Shown here: positions 26,783 to 37,133 of the stretch, piece after piece
Layout: each line of letters opens with the position of its first letter
How positions within the stretch are numbered: the first letter of the stretch is position 1
Source: Candidatus Phytoplasma oryzae
GTDB taxonomy: Bacteria > Bacillota_I > Bacilli_A > Acholeplasmatales > Acholeplasmataceae
Assembly (NCBI RefSeq): GCF_003263355.1
Contig: NZ_JHUK01000001.1
Span: 62,001-126,000, forward strand
Direction of reading: 5' to 3'
Length of the DNA: 64,000 bases
Position numbers and translations under genes: made by a program
Notes under the pieces: generated by a model
The model's database searches: none
Seen by the model: only the letters and a program-made list of their open reading frames with translations
Told to the model about the DNA's origin: nothing

Positions 26783-27496
26783 ATGTTTAAGAAGATTCTG
26801 TTAAAATTAAGCGGAGAAGCTTTAAAAGGAGAAAATTTTAATATTAGTCCGAAAAAAGTAAAAAAAATAGCTGAAGAAATTAAAGAAATTAAAGATTTAG
26901 GTTTACAGATAGTAATTATAGTAGGAGCTGGCAATATTTGGCGTGGTTTTGTGGGGCAAGAATTAGGAATGGAAAGAAGCCAATCTGATTATATGGGAAT
27001 GCTAGGTACTATTATTAATGCTTTAGCTTTACAAGATGCTTTAGAACAAATTAAAATTCAAACTAGAGTTATGACTGCTTTTAATGTTATTGAAATAGCA
27101 GAACCTTATATTAAAATGAGAGCTTTGAGACATTTAAAAAAAGGCAGGGTTGTAATTTTAGGAGCAGGTTTAGGTTCTCCTTATTTTTCAACAGATACTG
27201 CTGCTGCTTTAAGAGCTGCTGAATTAAATATTAAATTTATATTAATGGCTAAAAATGGTGTAGAAGGTGTTTTTGATAAAGATCCTAAAAAAAATAAAGA
27301 TGCTCTTTTATTAAAAAAAATAAATTATGAAGATGTGATTGCTAAAAAATTAAATATAATGGATATGACAGCTGTTACTTTATGTTTACAAAATCATATT
27401 AAACTTTTTGTTTTTGATATGAATAAAAAAGGAAATATTAAAAAAGTTATTTTAAATGAAAATATAGGTACCATAATTGCTTCTAAGGAGAATTAA
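26783..27496 (+). CDS. pyrH: UMP kinase
   Basis: PyrH phosphorylates UMP to UDP, feeding RNA synthesis and, through ribonucleotide reductase, dCTP and dTTP. From Met at 26783 the 237-residue protein starts MFKKILLKLSGEALKG, exactly the family start, and has VGAGNIWRG, FSTDTAAALRAAE, GVFDKDPK and MDMTAV. The ATG at 26759 would add eight residues but overlaps the GAGGAG ribosome binding site, so the later start is preferred. frr follows after 2 nt. Confidence 0.96.
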   Translation: MFKKILLKLSGEALKGENFNISPKKVKKIAEEIKEIKDLGLQIVIIVGAGNIWRGFVGQELGMERSQSDYMGMLGTIINALALQDALEQIKIQTRVMTAFNVIEIAEPYIKMRALRHLKKGRVVILGAGLGSPYFSTDTAAALRAAELNIKFILMAKNGVEGVFDKDPKKNKDALLLKKINYEDVIAKKLNIMDMTAVTLCLQNHIKLFVFDMNKKGNIKKVILNENIGTIIASKEN

Positions 27497-27498
27497 AA

Positions 27499-28053
27499 AT
27501 GGAAGATTTAGCTAAAAATATTTTAGACAAATTAGAAACAAAAATGTTGAAAAATCACAAAACAATGTTAGAAAAATTTAGTATTATAAGAACAGGTGTA
27601 GCTAATCCACAAATATTAGATAAAATTAAAATTATGTATTATAATGAAGAAATTTTATTAAAGAATTTGAGTACTATTAATGTTGAACAAGGTAATCAAA
27701 TTAATATCAAACCTTTCGATTCTTCTTTGATACCGGAAATTACTAAAGTTCTTTTAAGTTCTAAATTAGGTATAACTCCTCAAAATAACGGTGTGATAAT
27801 AAAATTAATTTTTCCTCAACCTACAGAAGAAGAAAGATTAAAATTAGTTAAAGAAATAAAAAAAATTGCAGAACAAGTAAAAGTTTCTATCAGACAGTTA
27901 CGTAAATTAGGTAATGATGAAATTAAAAAATTAAAATTAAATAATTTTTTAGAAAATTCTTTTTTAGAAAAAATACAAGAATTTCATAATAAATGGATTG
28001 ATAATGTTGAAATAGAAAAAAATAAAAAAAATAAAGAATTATTAAAGGTTTAA
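27499..28053 (+). CDS. frr: ribosome recycling factor
   Basis: RRF splits the post-termination ribosome together with EF-G. The 184-residue protein has the tRNA-mimic layout and the conserved blocks FSIIRTGVANPQILDKI, SSKLGITPQNNGVIIKL, PQPTEEERLKLVKEIKK and RQLRKLGNDEIKKLK. It follows pyrH by 2 nt and is followed by cdsA after 2 nt, so pyrH-frr-cdsA are one operon with tight coupling. Confidence 0.97.
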   Translation: MEDLAKNILDKLETKMLKNHKTMLEKFSIIRTGVANPQILDKIKIMYYNEEILLKNLSTINVEQGNQINIKPFDSSLIPEITKVLLSSKLGITPQNNGVIIKLIFPQPTEEERLKLVKEIKKIAEQVKVSIRQLRKLGNDEIKKLKLNNFLENSFLEKIQEFHNKWIDNVEIEKNKKNKELLKV

Positions 28054-28055
28054 AA

Positions 28056-29027
28056 ATGATTAAAAAAAAATTTTTTATAGATAAAATTTTTTTTGGTATT
28101 TTAATGTTTTTAATTAGTTTAATTTTTTTGTGTTTTTTGATTTATATAGATCAAAAGTTTTTTTATCCTGTTTTTTTTTATTCAAGTTTAATTATTGTTG
28201 TATTTTTTATGTTTTTTGCTTCTAAAGAAATTTTAAGTTTAAATAAAAAAAATGATAATAAAAATTTAATTATTGATATTAGCATAATTTTTTTTTGTTT
28301 TATCATTTTTTTTTATTCTTTTATTGTATTAACTAATTTTTTAGAAAATAATAATATAATTTTATATTCTTATAAAGTTAAAGAAAGTTTTTTATATAAA
28401 TTTTCTAATTTTTTTTATAAAAATAAATATTTTTTATTTTATTTTTTATTATACTTATTTTTTTTCTTTTTATTTTTTTTATTTATTACTAATTTTGAAA
28501 CTCAAAAATTTCAAAATTCTTTTTTAATTATTTTATATATAGGTTTTTTGAGCTCTTGTTTTTTTATTTTAGTAAATTATCATTATAAATGGTTTTTTTA
28601 TCTTTTTTTAATAACAATTTCAAATGATAGTTTTGCTTTTTTTGGTGGTATATTATTTGGTAAAAAGTTATTATGTCCTAAAATTAGTCCTAAAAAGACT
28701 TGGGAAGGATCTATTATTGGCATTATTTTTTCTATAATTTTATCTCTTTTATTTTTTTTAAATTATCTGTTTTTTTTAGATTTTATATCTAATTTTTATT
28801 TTATTGTTTTTACATTTTTTAATTCTATTTTTGCCCAAATAGGAGATTTAATTGCTTCTAAAATAAAAAGAGATTTTAACATTAAAGATTTTAGTAACAT
28901 ATTGCCTGGACATGGTGGTTTGTTAGATCGATTTGATTCTATTTTATTTTTATCTTTTTTTATTATTTTATTTCTTTTTAGTCCTTTTGAGAATTTTAAA
29001 AAAATAATATTAATTATTTTATGTTAA
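28056..29027 (+). CDS. cdsA: phosphatidate cytidylyltransferase (CDP-diglyceride synthase)
   Basis: CdsA makes CDP-diacylglycerol, the branch point of phospholipid synthesis, in the membrane. The 323-residue protein is mostly hydrophobic with about eight membrane segments. The C-terminal half has SPKKTWEGSIIG and the family signature SKIKRDFNIKDFSNILPGHG (about 271-290) followed by GLLDRFD. The extra N-terminal hydrophobic part is Phe-rich, which reflects the base composition. The frr-cdsA order is conserved in many bacteria. Confidence 0.95.
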   Translation: MIKKKFFIDKIFFGILMFLISLIFLCFLIYIDQKFFYPVFFYSSLIIVVFFMFFASKEILSLNKKNDNKNLIIDISIIFFCFIIFFYSFIVLTNFLENNNIILYSYKVKESFLYKFSNFFYKNKYFLFYFLLYLFFFFLFFLFITNFETQKFQNSFLIILYIGFLSSCFFILVNYHYKWFFYLFLITISNDSFAFFGGILFGKKLLCPKISPKKTWEGSIIGIIFSIILSLLFFLNYLFFLDFISNFYFIVFTFFNSIFAQIGDLIASKIKRDFNIKDFSNILPGHGGLLDRFDSILFLSFFIILFLFSPFENFKKIILIILC

Positions 29028-29141
29028 AATAATTTTATAAATTAATTGAATTTATTTATATTTTTTTCTAAATTTTTTATAATTATAAGCAAAATTTAAT
29101 TTATTTTTGAGTAATTTTTTTTAAAAAGGAGGAGATTAAAT

Positions 29142-30542
29142 ATTATTTTTTTTAAAAAAAAATTTTCTTTTTTTTTAATTTTTTTTTTAACAAATAATTT
29201 TTTTTTATTATTGTCAAACCCAAAATTAGTTTATGCTAAACCATTTTTTTATCAACAATCATGTTTACCAATTAAGATAGCTAATATTAAGAATTTACAA
29301 GAAGAATGGCTAAAAACTCAATTAAAAATAAAAAAATATGATTTTAATGTTTCGAATATAAAAGATATACAAGATATAATGAAATTTTTAAATATTAATT
29401 TAGATTACATTGAAAATGACATTCCTTCTTATAATTCATTTAATAATTTGTCTATTAAAAATTATCTTAAAGATCCTCCTGAAGGTCTTTTAGGGATTTA
29501 TTTAAAACCAAGAATAAATCCATTTAAATCAGAATATCCTTCTCAAAATTATAAGTTTACTATAGAAGATTTTTTAGAATATAGATTATCTATACAAGAA
29601 ATTTATTGTTTTTGGGATATTAATAAAAAAAAAAATAATAATGAAAAAGTTGAAATATTTCATATAAAAGATTTTATTAATTTTAATGAAAATATAGAAG
29701 ATTATATTAATAATTATTTGTTAAAAAATAATATTATTCAACAGTCTAAATTAGTTCAAATAGGTTGTTTTAATAAAAGTCCTGATACAGAAATTATTTT
29801 TAATTTGCCTCAAGGAAAATATAATGGATATAATATTTCGGCAATTTATTTTGATAATGGCATAAGATCTATCGATTCTTCCGATAAAAATGTCAATGAT
29901 TTATTAAAAATGAGTAATGGAGCTGAAAAAATTTATATATTTTCTATTGAAAATTCACATAAAATTATTAAAAATATTAATTTAGGTTTACAACCTAATC
30001 CTTTAGAAGCTATATTGAATTGGAAAAAAGAAAATAATTTTTTTGATTTACAAGGAGAATATAAAGAAAAAAAAGATTTTAATAATAATATAGAATTTAT
30101 ATTAAATACTTTTTCACAAAAAGATACAATTTATTTAGTTAAAGCTTTTAAAGATTATTCTTTAGAAATAAAGGAATATTATCAAAAACTAAAAAAATGG
30201 CAAGATCAATGTTATTTTAAACCTAATGATATTTTAACTTTAGAACAAATTATTGAAAAAATATTTCTATTTTTAAGAACACGATTTATTTATAGTTCTA
30301 CTAATTATGATGGAATTTATCATCTTTCTTCTCAACAGTATTTTTTACCTAATCAAATATTGAGTGGTATTTATTCTTTTAAAATTCAATTAGAAGAACA
30401 ATGTTTTAGCAAAAAAAATTGTGATAAAATTATAATTATTGGTCAAAATATTAATGATAAAATTTCTAAAAAAGATATTTTTATTTTTAATGAATATTAT
30501 GATATTCTTGCTCCTCCTCTAAAACCTCAAATTTTAAGTTAA
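29142..30542 (+). CDS. Sec-exported protein of unknown function, probable ATT start
   Basis: No family is recognised. The first ordinary start (TTG 29211) gives 443 residues beginning SNPKLVYAKPFF, but the same frame is open further upstream. From ATT 29142 it gives 23 extra residues: three Lys, a long Phe/Leu/Ile core and the cleavage-like VYA before KPFF, which is a complete Sec signal peptide. A strong AAGGAGGAG (29126-29134) is 7 nt before ATT 29142 and far from TTG 29211. I therefore infer ATT initiation. The mature protein is about 435 residues, hydrophilic, with no other membrane segment. It follows cdsA by 114 nt and meets tldE head-on. A role outside the cell is likely; an effector role is only a guess. 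Confidence 0.78.
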   Translation: MIFFKKKFSFFLIFFLTNNFFLLLSNPKLVYAKPFFYQQSCLPIKIANIKNLQEEWLKTQLKIKKYDFNVSNIKDIQDIMKFLNINLDYIENDIPSYNSFNNLSIKNYLKDPPEGLLGIYLKPRINPFKSEYPSQNYKFTIEDFLEYRLSIQEIYCFWDINKKKNNNEKVEIFHIKDFINFNENIEDYINNYLLKNNIIQQSKLVQIGCFNKSPDTEIIFNLPQGKYNGYNISAIYFDNGIRSIDSSDKNVNDLLKMSNGAEKIYIFSIENSHKIIKNINLGLQPNPLEAILNWKKENNFFDLQGEYKEKKDFNNNIEFILNTFSQKDTIYLVKAFKDYSLEIKEYYQKLKKWQDQCYFKPNDILTLEQIIEKIFLFLRTRFIYSSTNYDGIYHLSSQQYFLPNQILSGIYSFKIQLEEQCFSKKNCDKIIIIGQNINDKISKKDIFIFNEYYDILAPPLKPQILS

Positions 30543-30592
30543 TTTTTTTTCTATTTTATATTCAATAAAAAAATATTATTAATAAATTTTTA

Positions 30593-31921
30593 TTATTCTT
30601 TTCCGGCTACAGATAAAGTACCTACATAAACACTAGCACTTCCGTATCCAGCGGAATTAAATATAAAATCATTAGCAATATTTTTTAAGTTTTGAAGAAT
30701 ATTGAAAAAATTACCAGAAATAATAATCATTTTTACTGGATAAGTAATTTTACCTTTTTCTATTTTAAAACCTTTAGCTTGAATACTAAAATCTCCTGTA
30801 ATATCATTAATTCCAGCATGCAAACCTATTAATTCATCAATAAAAATTCCTTTTTTTATTTTTATTATTATTTCATTTAATGTTTCTTGCCCTTTTTCTA
30901 AATAACAGTTACTCATACTAATGTTGTTGTTAAAACAATTTCCTGTAGATTTAACATTAAAAATATTAGCTGTTCTTAAATTATGGATGAATTGTTTTAA
31001 TATTCCTTTTTGAACAATTATTTTTTTTTTACCTGCAATTCCTTCATCATCAAATTTATATTGAAAAAAAGATGAAGATGATAAAGGATTATCAATAATA
31101 GTAACTTTACTCGATGCTATTTTTTGATTTATTTTATCTTTTAGTTTGGTTAAGTTATGATATACATTCATACCATTAAAAATACCACTAAATTTTTGAA
31201 GAAGTTTAGCAAAAGTTTTATTTGAAAAAATTATATCATAAATGCCAGATTTTAAAAATTGAGCATCTAATTTTTTTTCTCCTTTTTTTATTATTTTTTG
31301 TGCATATTTTTCTATATCAAAATGTTGAAATTCTTTAACTAAAAAATATTCACTAATTTCTTCGATTTTGTTATTTTTTTCAAATAAACAAAAAACATAT
31401 ATTTCTGCAAAATTTTCTTTTTGTTCTAAATTGAGACCTTTTGAATTAATTATTTTTTTATTGTAAAAAGTTTCGCTATAGGTTATATTTTCATTTTGTT
31501 TATAAAAAGGACTTTTTGATATTTTTTTTTCTAATTTGAATAATAAATTATATTTTTTTTCAATTTTTATTTTTGAGAAGTCAAAATTATTTTTTTTTAT
31601 GGATGGATATTCAAACGATCCGCTAAAAATATCATCTTTATATTCTGAAAATGATATTTCGATTTGATTTTTTAATGTATTTAAAATTTCTTCTAACATA
31701 TTATCATCTATTTTTTCTAAATAAATAGACGATTTTTTTTGTTGATATAAACCTTTTAATGTTATTGATGTTGATTTATTTTGTATATGTTCATTAATTT
31801 TTTTATTTTCTAAACTTATAGCTAAATTTTTATTTTGATTAATTAAAAATTCTAAAGCTTCAAATTTTTTTTTAAAAATAGCATTTTGAAACCATTTATT
31901 ATAGTTTAATTGATTATTCAT
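30593..31921 (-). CDS. pmbA: TldE/PmbA-type subunit of the TldD-TldE protease
   Basis: The 442-residue protein belongs to the TldD/PmbA family, seen in the C-terminal domain with IVDNPLSSSSFFQYKFDDEG, ISMSNCYLEKG, GLHAGINDITGDFSIQAKGF and the ending GSASVYVGTLSVAG. It lacks the HExxxH zinc motif that its partner has, as expected for TldE. In E. coli the pair degrades unfolded or unstructured peptides and matures peptide modification products. It overlaps tldD by 8 nt and is translated after it. Confidence 0.93.
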   Translation of the reverse strand: MNNQLNYNKWFQNAIFKKKFEALEFLINQNKNLAISLENKKINEHIQNKSTSITLKGLYQQKKSSIYLEKIDDNMLEEILNTLKNQIEISFSEYKDDIFSGSFEYPSIKKNNFDFSKIKIEKKYNLLFKLEKKISKSPFYKQNENITYSETFYNKKIINSKGLNLEQKENFAEIYVFCLFEKNNKIEEISEYFLVKEFQHFDIEKYAQKIIKKGEKKLDAQFLKSGIYDIIFSNKTFAKLLQKFSGIFNGMNVYHNLTKLKDKINQKIASSKVTIIDNPLSSSSFFQYKFDDEGIAGKKKIIVQKGILKQFIHNLRTANIFNVKSTGNCFNNNISMSNCYLEKGQETLNEIIIKIKKGIFIDELIGLHAGINDITGDFSIQAKGFKIEKGKITYPVKMIIISGNFFNILQNLKNIANDFIFNSAGYGSASVYVGTLSVAGKE

Positions 31922-33299
31922 TTTTTCCTCCTCCTACAATCATTTTTGTTACTCTAATAGTAGGTTGGCCTAAATCAACAGGAATATATCCAGAAATAGA
32001 ACCGCAATAACCTTGGCTAAAATTCAAATCATTACCAACTCTATCTATTTTTAATAAAATTTCTTGACCATATCCTATCAACATCATTCCCTTAACAGGT
32101 TTGGTTATTTTACCTTTTTCGATTAAATATCCTAAATTAACCATAAAATTAAATTCTCCTGTTGCTGTTGAAACAGTTCCGCCGCCTAAATTTTGAGCAT
32201 AAAGTCCATAAGAAGTATCTTTTATAATATCTTCTGGCTTATGTTTACCAGGAGCTATATAAGTAGAATTCATTCTAGATGTCGGTGAATATTTATAGGA
32301 TTCTCTTCTTGAAGATCCTGTGGGTGGCATTTTCATTCTTAGACTATTGCGATAGTCTATTAAGTAATTTTTTAAAATACCGTTTTTTATTAAAAGATTT
32401 TTTTGAGTTTTATTTCCTTCGTCGTCAAAATTAAGTTTTCCCCAAGCTGTAGAAATATTTCCATCATCAAAAGCTGTTATAAGTTCGGAAGCTATTTTTT
32501 GATTAATTTTGCCACAAAAAGGAGATAATCCTTTCGCAACAGCAGTAGCTTCTAAAGAATGACCACAAGCTTCATGAAAAATAACTCCTCCTACACCGTT
32601 ATTGATAACGACTGGCATGTTTTGGGGTTTTAATTCTAGTGCATCTAACAATATTACAGCATTTTGAGCTACTTTTAGAGCTTTTTCTTTTAAATTAATA
32701 ACATCAAAAAATTCTAAACCCATTGATCTACCAATACTATCATGAAATTCTTGTAAATTTTGTTTTTTTTGAGCTATAGATGTTAAACTACATTTTATAT
32801 AAGGTCGAAAATCATTTTGATATACTCCTTTAGAATTTATTATTAAAACTTTTTGTTCTTTTTCTTCCATATTAACAATAGTTTTAGTAATATAATCACT
32901 ATATTTCATCATTATTGTGGATAAATCAATCATTTTTTGAGTTTTTTCTTTTGTTGTTACACTATTGAAAGGTTTTTTAAATTCATTTTTAAAAATTTTT
33001 GATTTTCCTAAAGGAATTAATGAAATAATATTTTTTTCGCAAGAATATTTTTTTTGTTCTTTAATCAGATTTAATATTGTTTGATAATTAACTTCATTTG
33101 TATATATATAAACTTCTTTTGTATTTTTTAATAAACGAATACCGACACCGAATATATTTCCGCTATTATATGAAATAATTTTTTTATTAATAATTTTAAG
33201 GTTTTTATAAATAGTATCTTCAAAAAATAATTCTATAAAATCAAATCCTTGTTTTAATGCAGTTTTTAAAATATTATTTATTTCTATTTTATTTAACAT
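31914..33299 (-). CDS. tldD: metalloprotease TldD
   Basis: The 461-residue protein holds the zinc protease motif HEACGH (242-247) in GGVIFHEACGHSLEATAVAKG, the TldD active site. Further family blocks are FDDEGNKTQKNLLIKNGIL, GSSRRESYKYSPTSRMNSTY and GEFNFMVNLGYLIEKGKI. With TldE it forms a heterodimer that cuts unstructured peptides. It is the first gene of a two-gene operon (tldD-tldE). A DnaA-box 9-mer inside the gene is just coding sequence. Confidence 0.95.
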   Translation of the reverse strand: MLNKIEINNILKTALKQGFDFIELFFEDTIYKNLKIINKKIISYNSGNIFGVGIRLLKNTKEVYIYTNEVNYQTILNLIKEQKKYSCEKNIISLIPLGKSKIFKNEFKKPFNSVTTKEKTQKMIDLSTIMMKYSDYITKTIVNMEEKEQKVLIINSKGVYQNDFRPYIKCSLTSIAQKKQNLQEFHDSIGRSMGLEFFDVINLKEKALKVAQNAVILLDALELKPQNMPVVINNGVGGVIFHEACGHSLEATAVAKGLSPFCGKINQKIASELITAFDDGNISTAWGKLNFDDEGNKTQKNLLIKNGILKNYLIDYRNSLRMKMPPTGSSRRESYKYSPTSRMNSTYIAPGKHKPEDIIKDTSYGLYAQNLGGGTVSTATGEFNFMVNLGYLIEKGKITKPVKGMMLIGYGQEILLKIDRVGNDLNFSQGYCGSISGYIPVDLGQPTIRVTKMIVGGGKNE

Positions 33300-33476
33300 T
33301 AAATTTTTATACTTTTCCTTTTTATTTTTTTAATTTTAATCAAAAAATATTTGTTTATAAAAAAAATATAAATATATGATATGAATTTATATTTATATTT
33401 TTTTATTTAATTAATATATTTTAATAAAAAATAAAATTAATATGTATTAATATTTTTTGTCTAAAACAATTTTTAT

Positions 33477-35126
33477 TTATTTAAATGAAGTTATTTTTAA
33501 AAGTTTGTTTTCAAAATAAACATTATTTTTATATTTGATTTTTTCTACTAAATTTTTGGAAATTTCAAAAATAGTTTTTTCATAGTAATGTTTAATATTT
33601 CCTATATTTCTTTTATAAATATGGAATTTTTCATCCATAATTTTTAATAATAATAAAGGATTGTTTATACCATCTTTTTTTCCTAAATTAATACTTATTT
33701 CTTCCATATTTTCTCTTTTTTTAAGAAAATTAGTATTTTTATTATTAAATTTTGTTCTAAATTTATTTTCTATAATATTATTTTTTTTATAATTTGTATT
33801 TTGTCTAATATCAGATATTGGTTCATAGTTTTTCTTTTTTGGTCTGAAATATTGGACAAAACTATTAATAATTTTTCTGGCTTCAAACTTATCTAATAAA
33901 TCATTAATTAATATTTCATTTTCTTTAGTTTCTACAATTTCTTCTTTTTCGATGAGTTTTTTAATTTTTTTATAAAAATGAGAATTTTGTTCTTTTTGTA
34001 TTTCTTCTATAGTAGGTATATTTAAAAAAGTTATTTTGTCTTTTAAATAATATTCTAATTTTTTTAATCTGTTTATTTTTGTATAACTTATAAAACTATA
34101 AGCTAAACCATCCTTACCTGCTCTGCCTGTTCTTCCAATCCTATGAACATAAACTTCATCTTCATGTGGTAAATCATAATTAATAATCATTTTAACATCA
34201 GAAATATCTAATCCTCTAGCAGCAACATCAGTAGCTACTAATATTTTTATATTTTTTTTTCTAAAATTATCCATAACATATTTTCTTTGATTTTGTTTTA
34301 AATCTCCATGAATAGCATTAACTAGAAAGTTTTCGTTTTGTAAATAATTAAATATATTATCTACATCTTTTTTAGTATTAGCAAAAATAATTACAGAATC
34401 TAAATTTTTTTGATCTAAAAGACGAACTAAAAGTTTATTTTTATTATATTCTTTGATTATGAAATAAAATTGTTTAATAGACTTAACAGCGATATTGTCT
34501 TGTTTAATTTTTAATATTTTAGGATTTTTTTGGTATTTAAAAGCTATCTTTTTGATTGTTAGAGGTAGAGTGGCTGAAAAAAGAACAGTTTGTCTCTGTT
34601 CAGGAATATTTTTTAATATAGTTTCTAAAGCTTCTTGAAATCCCATTTTTAACATTTCATCAGCTTCATCTAGTGTTAAAATTTTAATTTCAGAAATATC
34701 TACTTTTTTCTTTTCTAAAAGATCTATGATTCTTCCTGGAGTAGCAATAATGATATGTGGTTTTTTTTCTAAAATTTGAAATTGTTTAGTGTATGATTCT
34801 CCACCGCAAATTAATGCTATTCTAATTTCCTTATAAAATTTTAATAATTTTTTAATTTCGTCAAATACCTGCATAGATAATTCTCTCGTAGGGCATAATA
34901 TTAAAGACTGTGTTTTTTCTATTTTAGGATTAATTTTTTCAATTATAGGAATACTAAATGAAAAAGTTTTTCCAGTTCCGGTTTGAGATTGAGCAATGAT
35001 GTCATTTCCATTAATCATTTCAGGTATCACTAAAGCTTGGATAGGAGTAGGGTTTGCAAAATTTAATTCTTGTAAAGCTTCTTTTGTTTGTTTTAACAAA
35101 TTTAATTCTTTAAATAAAATATTCAT
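33477..35126 (-). CDS. deaD: DEAD-box ATP-dependent RNA helicase
   Basis: The 549-residue helicase has the whole motif set: Phe-Q region (FANPTPIQ), SQTGTGKT (motif I, about 47-54), PTREL, TPGR, DEAD in LTLDEADEM, SAT, ARGLD and HRIGRTGRAG. After the two RecA-like domains (to about 370) there is a basic, Asn/Lys-rich tail. It resembles CshA/DeaD, which act in RNA decay and ribosome assembly in the cold. The tail's end has no recognised RNA-binding domain. It stands alone, with a 1.46-kb gene-free region upstream. Confidence 0.94.
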   Translation of the reverse strand: MNILFKELNLLKQTKEALQELNFANPTPIQALVIPEMINGNDIIAQSQTGTGKTFSFSIPIIEKINPKIEKTQSLILCPTRELSMQVFDEIKKLLKFYKEIRIALICGGESYTKQFQILEKKPHIIIATPGRIIDLLEKKKVDISEIKILTLDEADEMLKMGFQEALETILKNIPEQRQTVLFSATLPLTIKKIAFKYQKNPKILKIKQDNIAVKSIKQFYFIIKEYNKNKLLVRLLDQKNLDSVIIFANTKKDVDNIFNYLQNENFLVNAIHGDLKQNQRKYVMDNFRKKNIKILVATDVAARGLDISDVKMIINYDLPHEDEVYVHRIGRTGRAGKDGLAYSFISYTKINRLKKLEYYLKDKITFLNIPTIEEIQKEQNSHFYKKIKKLIEKEEIVETKENEILINDLLDKFEARKIINSFVQYFRPKKKNYEPISDIRQNTNYKKNNIIENKFRTKFNNKNTNFLKKRENMEEISINLGKKDGINNPLLLLKIMDEKFHIYKRNIGNIKHYYEKTIFEISKNLVEKIKYKNNVYFENKLLKITSFK

Positions 35127-36589
35127 CTTATTTTCCTCTATTTTTTTATAATTAACAAATAATTTTATAAGTATAAAATAAATTTTAATTAGCTAATATA
35201 TTTCTTAATTTTTATTTAATTTATATTTTTTTAATTTATTTTTTTAATTAATATTAAAAAATATTATTTTATTATTAATTTTATAAATATATAATTTTTG
35301 TTTATTAAAAATTTTATTTTTTTATTAAAAAATAAAGATTATAAAAAAATAAGATAAATTAAATCTAATAATTTTAATAAATAATAAATTTCAATTGTTT
35401 TTTGAATTTTTATTTTTTATATATTATTACAAATATTTTTTTAAAATAAATTAAATGATATTATTAATCATATAATATTTTTATTTAATTTTATTTTAAT
35501 TCAACACTTTAATTGAATTCTATTTTTAAAAAAAATTTTTATTTTATATTCTGTTTTATTTTTTTATAAATTCATAAAAAAAATTATTTATCTTTTAACT
35601 TTTTTATAATTTTTTTATTATATATTTATTATATTTTTTATACTTTTTTTATTATACATTCATTATACAAAATAAAAGTTAAATTAAATTTTTTTTTGTT
35701 TATAATTTATTAATTTTAATATTTTTTTATTTTTATTTTTTTTAGTGAAAATTATAATTATAGGTAAGATTATAATATAAATATAAGTTAATGAAGTATA
35801 ATTAGAATATATTTTTATATTTTATTTATGAAAAATTTTTGTTAATATTTTATTTTTTAAAAAAATGTTTTTTAAGATTATTCAAAATATTTTATAAAAA
35901 TTTTTCATAATTATTAATTTTTTATTTATTTACATATTTTTATTTATTAATATATTTAATATTAATATATTTAAATATATTTTTTACATTGAAACTTATT
36001 TTTTTCAAACTTATATATTAAAATTTAAATTTTTATTAAATTAAAAAAACAAAACTTACAATTTTGTTTAATTTAAAAATTTTTTTGATATTTTTATATC
36101 TAAAATTTTGATAAAATATAAATAATTTAAAAGAAATTTTTAATTTCTAATTTATTTTTTTATTCTATTTTTTATAAAAAAAATTAAAAAAATTTTATTA
36201 AATTTGAATTAATAAATAATTTAACAATTTTAGTAATTAAAAATTTAGTAATTCAAAATCAAAAAAAATTTATACAAAATAAGTTAATTTAAATTTTTAA
36301 TTTTGTTTTTTTTATCTTTATTTTATTTTCTACATTTTGCTATTTTTTTAATTATAAATTTAATATCAAATAAATAATAATAAATAGAATAAGAATAAAA
36401 TAATAAAAATTTATTAATAAAATATGATAAAATTTCAAAATATTTTTTTTCATTAATTAAATTTATTAAAAAATTTTTTGAATGTTTTTTTATTTTAAAT
36501 AAAATTTAAAAAACATAAAATAATAAAAATTAAAGATAAAAAAATATTATAATTAATTTGTAAATCTTATTAGAAAGTTTTTCAAAATT
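35127..36589. other. 1.46-kb gene-free AT-rich region
   Basis: This is the longest gap in the window. I see no frame of useful length on either strand, no tRNA and no GC-rich hairpin. Short words recur (TTATTATA, TATAATTTATTA), as expected at this base composition. It lies between the DEAD-box gene (-) and a secreted protein (+), so it holds two divergent promoters. It may be the remains of decayed genes, but nothing recognisable is left. Confidence 0.6.
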
Positions 36590-37087
36590 ATGAATTTAAA
36601 TTTAAAAAAGATCAAATTTACTTCAATTTTTTTATTTATAATATTTATGTTTTTTGTTTTTATAAATTTTTTCAAAACTAATTTAATTTATGCTATTGGT
36701 GGTTCTTATTCTATTAAAGAAAAAAGTATTTCTCCGGAAAAAAGAGACGAGATTAAACCTTTGATTAGTAGAATAGATTTTTTATTAGAAGAAAAAAAAA
36801 TAAATAAAAAAGATATTTCTATATTAGAAAATAATATTGAAAGTTTAAAATTAGAAAAAAGAAAAGTATTAATTTATCCAGATAAATTTTATAAATTTCA
36901 ATATTCAAACGGATTAAAAACATTTCATTTAATGCAAAAAAAACATTTTTTTAAAAAGAAAAATTTTTTAAAGAAAAGACAAGACGAAATAAAATTACAA
37001 ATTAAAGTTTTAGAAAATGTTATCGAAGAAATTTTGCATTATGATTCTAATAGCCAAATTTTAGATTCTAATTCTAATAGTAATTAA
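36590..37087 (+). CDS. small secreted protein with coiled coil, putative effector
   Basis: The 165-residue protein has a basic N-terminus, a hydrophobic core (about 12-30) and a likely cleavage after IYA near residue 35, so a Sec signal peptide. The mature part is about 130 residues, highly charged, with two helical stretches of coiled-coil type and a Ser/Asn-rich end. This layout is that of phytoplasma secreted proteins, some of which act in the host. No family is recognised. The ATG is used; the ribosome binding site is weak. A strong terminator follows. Confidence 0.8.
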   Translation: MNLNLKKIKFTSIFLFIIFMFFVFINFFKTNLIYAIGGSYSIKEKSISPEKRDEIKPLISRIDFLLEEKKINKKDISILENNIESLKLEKRKVLIYPDKFYKFQYSNGLKTFHLMQKKHFFKKKNFLKKRQDEIKLQIKVLENVIEEILHYDSNSQILDSNSNSN

Positions 37088-37098
37088 AAATTAAATAT

Positions 37099-37133
37099 AA
37101 AAAACACATTTAATATTTTATATGTGTTTTTTA
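37099..37133 (+). terminator. terminator of the 36590 secreted protein gene
   Basis: AAAAACACAT pairs with ATGTGTTTTT across a short AT loop, followed by T. This is a normal Rho-independent terminator 12 nt past the stop codon. Confidence 0.78.

Noticed and set aside
26291-26934. Minus-strand frames opposite tsf and pyrH
   Set aside because: They are shadows of well-conserved plus-strand genes and have Phe/Ile/Ser-rich composition typical of reverse-complement AT DNA.
32915-32925. Perfect DnaA box TGTGGATAA (complement TTATCCACA)
   Set aside because: It lies inside tldD coding sequence, encodes conserved-frame residues, and is single; treated as chance.
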